From assembly GCF_044377035.1 (NCBI RefSeq), contig NZ_JBILJW010000017.1, positions 9,755 through 73,754 of the forward strand: DNA of 64,000 nucleotides, written 5' to 3'. The translations under genes were made by a program, and so were the position numbers. Of this stretch, positions 58,236 to 64,000 are shown one piece after another (the first letter of the stretch is position 1; each line of letters starts with the position of its first letter). This DNA is from Silanimonas sp044377035. Its GTDB lineage: Bacteria > Pseudomonadota > Gammaproteobacteria > Xanthomonadales > Xanthomonadaceae. The notes beneath the pieces are model-generated. The model was not told the DNA's origin and made no database searches. It saw nothing but the letters and a program-made list of their open reading frames with translations.

Positions 58236-60245
58236 ATGAATGGACTCCGACGGGCCGCTTTCGCGGCCCTTCTCCTGTGTGCCACCCTCCACGTAGCCGC
58301 GCAGGGCGAGCCCGCCCCGGCGGCACCGGCGCCGCTGCCCGCCGACGTGCCCGGTCTGGTCGCCCACCTCGTCCGCGACGAAAGATTCAAGGACATCGCC
58401 CTGTCACCGACGGGCGAGTTCTTCGCGGCAACGGCGGGCCACGAGAAGCAGACCTACCTCGTCATCGGCACGCTCGCCGGTGGGAAGATTCTGGCGCACC
58501 TGTCCGGCGGCAGCCAGGCGCATGTCTCCGCCTTCTGGTGGGCGAACGACACGCAGGTCGTCGCCTCCATGGGCGAAAGCTTCGGGCAGTTGGAAGAGCC
58601 GCGCGAGTACGGCGAACTTTGGGTGATCAATGCGGCCGAGGGTGCGCGCGGGAAGCTGATCGCTGGCGCCCGTGGTGCGCAGCCACGGCTGGGCAACATG
58701 GCCACGGCCCGCAACTCCGACCACAGCCGCTTCGTGTTCATGGCCGATCCGCTGCGGAACGACGACGAGAACGTGCTGGTGTCGGTCGTAAGCATGTATT
58801 CCCTGGGCGAAGGCTACGCGCGGGCCGAGCTGATGGACATCACCTCCGGGCGTCGGCGCATCGTTGCCCAAGCCCCGGTCGCGCGCGCCGAGTTCCTCGT
58901 CGATCACGCAGGCGAGGTGCGCTTCGCGACCGGCCAGAACGTCGAGAACGACACGCTCACCTACTACCGCCAGGACGGCAAGAGCGACTGGCAGCTCATC
59001 AACGATCAGGCCGTGACGGGGGTCTGGGTCGAGCCGATCGGCTTCAGCAAGGACAATGCGGCGGCTTACGTCTGGTCGTCGCGGAAGGATGGGCCGGATG
59101 CTATCGAGCGCCTCGACCTCGCGACGATGGAGCGGACTGAAGTGCTGCGTCACTCGCGCGTCGATCCGCACCGCATCATTTTCGACCCGGCAACCGACGA
59201 GCCGATCGGCGCGACCTTCATGGATGGCGTGCCGGAAAGTCAGTTCTTCGACGCGGCGTCGCCGCAGGCGCGCACCGTTCGCAGCCTCGAGGCCGCGTTC
59301 CCCGGCCAGTCCGTGCAGCTCCGCAGCGCAACCGCCGACGGCAACCAGCAGCTCGTCATCGTCTCGAGCGACCGCAATCCCGGTGACTTCTACCACCTTG
59401 ATCGCACGCAGCGCTCGGCGAACCTGTGGGCCAGCCGCGCGGATTGGGTGATGCCTGACCAGATGGCCGAAGCCAAGCCGATCGAGCTCAAGGCCCGCGA
59501 CGGCCTCGCGCTGCACGGATACCTGACCACGCCGCTGGGCCGCGAGGCCAAGGGGCTTCCGATGGTCGTGCTGCCGCACGGCGGTCCGCATGGTGTGCGC
59601 GACGGCTGGGGCTTCGACATCGAGCGCCAGCTGCTGGCTGCGCGCGGCTACGCCGTGCTGCAGGTGAACTTCCGCGGCTCGGGCGGCTACGGCGGTGCGT
59701 TCGAGCATGCCGGCTACCAGCAGTGGGGTGCGGCGATGCAGGACGACGTGACCGATGCGACGCGCTGGGCGATCGAGCAGGGCGTCGCCGATCCCAAGCG
59801 CGTCTGTTTGTACGGCTCGAGCTTTGGCGGCTATTCGGCCCTGATGGGCGTTGCCCGCGAGCCCGCGCTCTACGCTTGCGCCGCCGGCAATGTCGGCGTG
59901 TACGACCTCGACATGATGTACGGCCGCGGCGACCTGCAGGCCCGCCGCTGGGGCGAGAACTACCTGAAGCTGGTGGTTGGCGAGGAGGGGCTCGACGCGC
60001 GCTCGCCGGCCAAACTCGCCGCATCGATCAAGGTGCCGGTGCTCCTCGCCGCGGGCGAACTCGACGAGCGCACGCCGCCGGAGCAGACGAAGGCGATGGA
60101 ACGGGCGCTGCAGGCGGCGGGCGTGCCCGTCGAGGCGCACTACTACGACAACGAGGGGCACGGCTACTACCTGCTGTCGAACCGCCGCGACTACTACACG
60201 AAGCTGCTGACCTTCCTCGACCGGCACCTCGGCGCGGCGCGCTGA
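58236..60245 (+). CDS. Exported S9 (prolyl oligopeptidase family) peptidase
   Basis: A 669-aa paralogue of the gene at 2691, with signal peptide (cleavage near HVAAQG), an N-terminal propeller-like half with RFKDIALSPTGEFFA, and an alpha/beta-hydrolase half. The triad is Ser529 in YGSSFGGYS, Asp610 in GELDERTPPEQ and His642 in NEGHGYY. HGGPHGVRDGWGFD and NFRGSGGYGGAFE are shared with the paralogue. It is probably a periplasmic acylaminoacyl/dipeptidyl peptidase. A terminator follows 28 bases after the stop. Confidence 0.92.
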   Translation: MNGLRRAAFAALLLCATLHVAAQGEPAPAAPAPLPADVPGLVAHLVRDERFKDIALSPTGEFFAATAGHEKQTYLVIGTLAGGKILAHLSGGSQAHVSAFWWANDTQVVASMGESFGQLEEPREYGELWVINAAEGARGKLIAGARGAQPRLGNMATARNSDHSRFVFMADPLRNDDENVLVSVVSMYSLGEGYARAELMDITSGRRRIVAQAPVARAEFLVDHAGEVRFATGQNVENDTLTYYRQDGKSDWQLINDQAVTGVWVEPIGFSKDNAAAYVWSSRKDGPDAIERLDLATMERTEVLRHSRVDPHRIIFDPATDEPIGATFMDGVPESQFFDAASPQARTVRSLEAAFPGQSVQLRSATADGNQQLVIVSSDRNPGDFYHLDRTQRSANLWASRADWVMPDQMAEAKPIELKARDGLALHGYLTTPLGREAKGLPMVVLPHGGPHGVRDGWGFDIERQLLAARGYAVLQVNFRGSGGYGGAFEHAGYQQWGAAMQDDVTDATRWAIEQGVADPKRVCLYGSSFGGYSALMGVAREPALYACAAGNVGVYDLDMMYGRGDLQARRWGENYLKLVVGEEGLDARSPAKLAASIKVPVLLAAGELDERTPPEQTKAMERALQAAGVPVEAHYYDNEGHGYYLLSNRRDYYTKLLTFLDRHLGAAR

Positions 60246-60272
60246 GGCCAGCCCACGACACCCAGAAACACG

Positions 60273-60305
60273 AAGGGCGCGACCGAGGTCGCGCCCTTCT
60301 TTTTT
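60273..60305 (+). terminator. Rho-independent terminator after the second S9 peptidase gene
   Basis: AAGGGCGCGACC and GGTCGCGCCCTT form an 11- to 12-bp perfect stem with a very short loop, followed by C and six T. It is strong for the plus strand. The minus-strand gene ending at 60326 runs into the same stem, but it lacks an equally good T-run on that side. Confidence 0.85.
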
Positions 60306-60325
60306 CTGCAGGTTCCGGCGCGGGA

Positions 60326-61891
60326 TCAGTCCGCGCGCACCAACCGGTTCAACAGCGGTGTCGCGATGAACATTGCAAGACCCGCAGCGAGGCCGATCCA
60401 CATCATCTGGGTGAAGAACGGCGCGTAGACGGCCAGGGCCTCGGCGGCGGAGATCACGCCGTCGGGCCCCGGCGCCACCTCGGCCATCGTGCCGAGGCGG
60501 CCGGCGATCATTTCGCCGAAGGCCGAGAACAGGAACCACGCGCCCATCATCGTGCTGACCACGCGCGGGATCGACAGCGAGGTGACCGCTGCGAGTCCGA
60601 TCGGGCTCAGCGCCATTTCGCCGAGCACCAGCACCGCGTAGGCGAGGATCAGCCACCACAGGCTGACGAGGCCGTCGCTGCCTGGGTTCGCTGCGGCGAA
60701 GGCCAGCACGCCGAAGGAGCCGCCGCAGAACACCAGCGCCCAGGCGAACTTGGCCGCGTAGCCCGGGTTCATGCCGGCGCGATCGAGGCGCGGCCACAGC
60801 CAGGCGAAGAATGGCGTCATCGCGATCACGCAGAAGGCGCCGATGGCGGTGGTCTGGCCGGCCGTCCATTCGATGCCGAAGGTGCTGCGGTCCATGGCGC
60901 GTTCCGCCAGCGTCACCCAGGGGCCGTAGCTCTGCTCGTAGAGGCCCCAGAACAGCGCACTGACGGTGGTGAGCACCAGCAGCAGGATCATCTTGCCGCG
61001 CGCTTCGCGGTCGATCCCCGAGAACATCAGCGCAATGAACCAGCCGTACAGCACGGTGCCGGCCACGACGGCGACGAGTTCGGTCAGCGTCACCTGGTGG
61101 CCACCCAGCACGGCGTTCAACGGGGCGAAATCGATGCGCGTCTGCAGGACCTGCCAGACCGCGACCACGCCGACGAGGGCGCCGAGGTAGATGAGCCATT
61201 CGCGGCTGAGGCCGGCGAAGGCCGGTTCGCGAAGCCGCGCCGGGTCGGCGGGTTCGGCTTGGCCGAGCAGGTGCGGCTGGCCGACGAGGAACACGACCAG
61301 CCCGACCGCCATCATCAGGCCGCCCAGCGCGAAGCCGTAGCTCCAGCTGATGTTCTCGCCCACGTAGCCGACGATGAAGGAAGCGAGCAGGGCGCCAATG
61401 TTGATGCCCATGTAGAAGATCGAGAAGCCGGAGTCGCGCCGCGGGTCGTTTTCCGCGTACAGCCGGCCCACGATCGTCGAGATGTTCGGCTTCAGGAAAC
61501 CCACGCCCATCGCGATCAGGGCCAGCGAGGCGTACATCACCTGCACGGCAGTCTCGTCGCGCGTGCCGCCGTCGATCGGGGTGCCGATCCACGCCATCCC
61601 GAACTGGCCGAGCACCAGCAGCACGCCGCCGAAGACGACCGCCTTGCGCATGCCGAGGTAGCGGTCGGCCAGCATCCCGCCCAGCAAGGGCAGGGCGTAG
61701 GCGAGCCCGGCGTAGGTGCCCATCAGCAGGTAGCCGTCGGCGTCGGAGAAGCCGTGGTGCTTGATGAGGTACAGCACGAGGATGGCCTTCATGCCGTAGA
61801 ACGCGAAGCGTTCCCACATTTCCGTCAGGAAACAGACGTAGAGGCCTTTCGGGTGCCCGAGGAACTCGGCCGGTGCGGTGGTGGTGGTCAA
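60326..61891 (-). CDS. POT/PTR family proton-dependent peptide transporter
   Basis: A 521-aa major-facilitator protein of the POT (PTR2) family, taking up di- or tripeptides with protons. The family's ExxERF motif is at residues 24-29 (EMWERF), followed by FYGMKAILVLYLIKH; GFLKPNISTIVG and the FSIFYMGINIGALLAS block also match. About 12-14 helices. It appears to start with TTG at 61891 behind AGGGA; no ATG or GTG lies before the ExxERF motif in frame. It lies between two S9 peptidase genes, which could supply its substrates. Confidence 0.9.
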   Translation of the reverse strand: MTTTTAPAEFLGHPKGLYVCFLTEMWERFAFYGMKAILVLYLIKHHGFSDADGYLLMGTYAGLAYALPLLGGMLADRYLGMRKAVVFGGVLLVLGQFGMAWIGTPIDGGTRDETAVQVMYASLALIAMGVGFLKPNISTIVGRLYAENDPRRDSGFSIFYMGINIGALLASFIVGYVGENISWSYGFALGGLMMAVGLVVFLVGQPHLLGQAEPADPARLREPAFAGLSREWLIYLGALVGVVAVWQVLQTRIDFAPLNAVLGGHQVTLTELVAVVAGTVLYGWFIALMFSGIDREARGKMILLLVLTTVSALFWGLYEQSYGPWVTLAERAMDRSTFGIEWTAGQTTAIGAFCVIAMTPFFAWLWPRLDRAGMNPGYAAKFAWALVFCGGSFGVLAFAAANPGSDGLVSLWWLILAYAVLVLGEMALSPIGLAAVTSLSIPRVVSTMMGAWFLFSAFGEMIAGRLGTMAEVAPGPDGVISAAEALAVYAPFFTQMMWIGLAAGLAMFIATPLLNRLVRAD

Positions 61892-61962
61892 GCGGATTCC
61901 CTGCGGCGGTGGCCGGTTCGTGAAGCCCAAGTGTACGGGGCGTGATGGCCCGAGGGGCGCGT

Positions 61963-61968
61963 TATCCT
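61963..61968 (+). promoter_or_regulatory. Candidate -10 box of the third S9 peptidase gene
   Basis: TATCCT (in TATCCTTGC, the same run as before lysAC) lies about 30 bases before the ATG at 61999. The -35 is unclear. Confidence 0.3.
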
Positions 61969-61998
61969 TGCCCTCTCGTCCCGGAGACCGAACCGACC

Positions 61999-64000
61999 AT
62001 GCGCCTGTCCGTCCTTGCTCTGTCGCTGGCCCTCGTGGGGCCCGCACTCGCCGCCGAGCCCGCCGCCCCCGCCAATCCGCGCGGCTTCACTGCGAAAGAC
62101 CTGGTGATGCTCGACCGCGTGTCGGCACCGCAGTTCTCGCCGGACGGCGACCGCATCCTCTACGCGCTGCGTGAGACGAACTGGGAAGCGGACCGCGGCG
62201 TGGGTTCGCTGTGGGTGACGGATGCTTCGGGCGGCGCTGGTACGCGCCTGACGCCCGCGGAGCTCCCGGCCTCGGCCGGCGCGTGGTCGCCGGATGGCGC
62301 CTTCGTCTACTTCCTGAGCGCGAAGTCGGGATCGATGCAGGTCTGGCGCGTGCCGGCAGGTGGCGGTGATGCGACGCAGGTGACGGCCTACTCGCTGGAC
62401 GTCGGAAGCTTCCGTCTGGCGCCGGATGGCAAGGCCATCGCCCTGTCGTTCGAGGTGTTCGCCGACTGCGGCACGCTGGCCTGCACGGCCGAGCGCCACG
62501 CCGCCCACGCCAACGACAAGCGCACCGGCGTGCAGTACGACCGCATCTTCGTGCGCCACTGGGATACATGGAAGGACGGCACCCGCTCGCAGGTGTTCCT
62601 GAGCCCGATCGGCGCCGACGGCACGGCTGCGGGCGAGCCGCGCCTGCTGACGAAGGGCATCGACGGCGACGTGCCGGGCAAGCCCTTCGGCGACCAGAGC
62701 GACTACGTGTTCTCGCCGGACGGTTCGACGCTGGTGTTCAGCGTGCGCATCGCCGGCAAGAGCGAGCCGTGGTCGACCAACTTCGACCTGTTCGAAGTGC
62801 CGGTGGACGGCAGCGCCGCGCCGAAGAACCTCACCGACGCCAATGACGCGATGGACACCAATCCGGTGTTCTCGGCCGACGGCAAGACCCTGTTCTGGCG
62901 CGCGATGAAGCGTCCAGGCTTTGAGGCCGACCGCTTCGGCCTGATGGCCCTGGACCGCGCCACGGGCGCCACCCGCGAGATCGCCGCGGACTGGGACCGC
63001 AGCTTCGACACGCTCGTGCCCGGCGACGACGGCCGCACGATGTACACGGCCACGCTCGACACCGGCACGCATCCGGTGTTCGAGGTGAACCTCGCCAGCG
63101 GCGCGGTGCGCAAGGTGGTGCAGGGCGGCAACATCGGTGCCTTCGACATCGACGGCGACCGTATCGTCTTCACCCGCGACTCCATCGCCGCACCGGCGGA
63201 CCTCTACCTCGGCGCGATCCGCGCGCGCATCGCCGAGCGTCGGCTGACGAACTACAACGCCGAAGCGCTCAGCGGCGTGCGCATGGGCGAGTACGAGCAG
63301 TTCAGCTTCAAGGGCTGGAACGACGCCACCGTGCACGGCTACGTCATCAAGCCTTGGAACGCCGAGCCGGGGAAGAAGGCGCCGGTCGCCTTCCTGATCC
63401 ACGGCGGCCCGCAGGGCAGCTTCCACAACCAGTGGCATTACCGTTGGAACGCGCAGACCTATGCCGGCATGGGCTTCGCGGTGGTGATGATCGATTTCCA
63501 CGGCAGCACCGGCTACGGCCAGGCCTTCACCGACGCGATCTCCGAGGACTGGGGCGGTAAGCCGCTGGTCGACCTGCAGAAGGGCTGGGCGGCCGCGCTC
63601 GAGAAGTACGACGTCCTCGACGGCGAGCGCGCCTGTGCGCTGGGCGGCAGCTATGGCGGCTACATGGTCAACTGGATCGCCGGCAACTGGAACGAACCGT
63701 GGGACTGCTTCGTCAACCACGCCGGCGTGTTCGACCTGCGCTCGATGGCCTATTCGACGGAAGAGCTGTGGTTCACCGAGTGGGAGAACGGCGGTGTGCC
63801 GTGGGAGAACGCGGCCGCCATGGAGAAGCACAACCCGGTGAACTTCGTGCAGAACTGGCGCGTGCCGATGCTCGTCATCCACGGGCAGAAGGATTATCGC
63901 GTTCTCGTCGAACAAGGCCTTGCGACCTTTGGTGCGTTGCAGCGTCGCGGGATCGAGTCGGAACTGCTTTACTTCCAGGACGAAAACCACTGGATCCTGC
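61999..64000 (+). CDS. Exported S9 family peptidase, dipeptidyl-peptidase type (3' end missing)
   Basis: At least 667 residues; the frame is open through the window edge. Signal peptide (cleavage near ALAAEP), an N-terminal WD/PD40-like propeller with FSPDGDRILY and WSPDGAFVYFL repeats, and an alpha/beta-hydrolase domain with HGGPQGSF and FHGSTGYGQAF. The whole triad is visible: Ser551 in GGSYGGYM, Asp632 in GQKDYRV and His664 in DENHWIL, so only perhaps 20-40 residues are missing. It is of another subgroup (DPP/acylaminoacyl-peptidase) from the two other S9 genes here. Confidence 0.92.
   Translation, partial: MRLSVLALSLALVGPALAAEPAAPANPRGFTAKDLVMLDRVSAPQFSPDGDRILYALRETNWEADRGVGSLWVTDASGGAGTRLTPAELPASAGAWSPDGAFVYFLSAKSGSMQVWRVPAGGGDATQVTAYSLDVGSFRLAPDGKAIALSFEVFADCGTLACTAERHAAHANDKRTGVQYDRIFVRHWDTWKDGTRSQVFLSPIGADGTAAGEPRLLTKGIDGDVPGKPFGDQSDYVFSPDGSTLVFSVRIAGKSEPWSTNFDLFEVPVDGSAAPKNLTDANDAMDTNPVFSADGKTLFWRAMKRPGFEADRFGLMALDRATGATREIAADWDRSFDTLVPGDDGRTMYTATLDTGTHPVFEVNLASGAVRKVVQGGNIGAFDIDGDRIVFTRDSIAAPADLYLGAIRARIAERRLTNYNAEALSGVRMGEYEQFSFKGWNDATVHGYVIKPWNAEPGKKAPVAFLIHGGPQGSFHNQWHYRWNAQTYAGMGFAVVMIDFHGSTGYGQAFTDAISEDWGGKPLVDLQKGWAAALEKYDVLDGERACALGGSYGGYMVNWIAGNWNEPWDCFVNHAGVFDLRSMAYSTEELWFTEWENGGVPWENAAAMEKHNPVNFVQNWRVPMLVIHGQKDYRVLVEQGLATFGALQRRGIESELLYFQDENHWIL

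Noticed and set aside
58404..61817. An 1137-codon open frame on the minus strand across the second S9 gene and the POT gene
   Set aside because: It crosses the strong terminator at 60273 and both gene boundaries and gives an Arg/Ala/His-rich translation without family marks. It is a shadow of the two real genes.
61888..63990. A 700-codon minus-strand frame opposite the third S9 peptidase
   Set aside because: The plus frame has signal peptide, propeller repeats and an intact triad. The opposite frame shows only low-complexity composition.

Overview
The window is a single stretch of high-GC, densely coded, ordinary chromosomal DNA from a gammaproteobacterium, almost certainly of the order Lysobacterales (Xanthomonadales). 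The main grounds are a fused aspartokinase/diaminopimelate decarboxylase (lysAC) followed by a MurL-MurD2 pair, the kdsD-kdsC-lptCAB-rpoN-hpf-ptsN-hprK-rapZ-PTS block, the sufR-sufB-sufC-sufD-sufS operon ending in GNAT and Rieske genes, and a purM, purN, DUF3108, DUF2066 and hda neighbourhood. I see no tRNA, rRNA, insertion sequence, prophage or CRISPR array, and no gene-free stretch longer than about 300 bases.

Layout. 1-2681: end of a lipoprotein gene, then yqgE-ruvX-pyrB. 2691-6793: an S9 peptidase, then a lipoprotein gene and mgtE, all on minus. 6925-7305: a lone small lipoprotein on plus. 7327-17262 (minus): one long, tightly packed operon running kdsD, kdsC, lptC, lptA, lptB, rpoN, hpf, ptsN, hprK, rapZ, EIIA(Man-type), HPr, EI. 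It joins LPS core synthesis and transport to sigma-54 and a regulatory PTS without a sugar permease. 17333-19509 (plus): bolA-family gene, murA, exoD-like. 19540-22292 (minus): purM, small membrane protein, purN, DUF3108. 22460-26185 (plus): DUF2066, AI-2E/PerM-type permease, hda, FMN reductase. 26189-29731 (minus): murU and amgK (MurNAc recycling), GlsB-like, M20 peptidase. 29957-31078 (plus): comEA-like gene with a conspicuous repeat-bearing leader, a strong terminator, hutD-like gene. 31097-37597 (minus): the SUF iron-sulfur operon with a DUF3703 gene nested between sufB and sufC. 37848-39422 (plus): a lower-GC, unusual zinc-ribbon/SDR gene. 39554-44302: two small membrane genes, a VIT/CCC1 transporter (minus), a SET-domain protein and a DUF5916 outer-membrane-type protein. 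44310-46115 (minus): DUF2784 and an amidohydrolase. 46263-48135 (plus): osmC, hydrolase, glycine-zipper protein. 48191-49956 (minus): two tandem PhzF-like genes. 50141-56425 (plus): lysAC, murL, murD2, dienelactone hydrolase. 56447-57451 (minus): polyprenyl diphosphate synthase. 57584-64000: ssb, S9 peptidase, a POT peptide transporter (minus), and a third S9 peptidase cut by the window end.

How it works together. Much of the window serves the envelope: Kdo synthesis and LPS transport, MurA, MurNAc recycling (AmgK/MurU), diaminopimelate (LysAC), the L-Glu-then-epimerise route to D-Glu (MurD2/MurL) and the isoprenoid chain. A second theme is peptide catabolism (three S9 peptidases, M20, an amidohydrolase, a POT transporter). 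A third is iron and Fe-S handling (SUF, Rieske, VIT transporter). The parts most worth a second look are the zinc-ribbon SDR lacking its catalytic Tyr, the repeat-bearing comEA leader, the lysAC leader hairpin with a five-codon upstream ORF, and the DUF3703 gene inside the suf operon.
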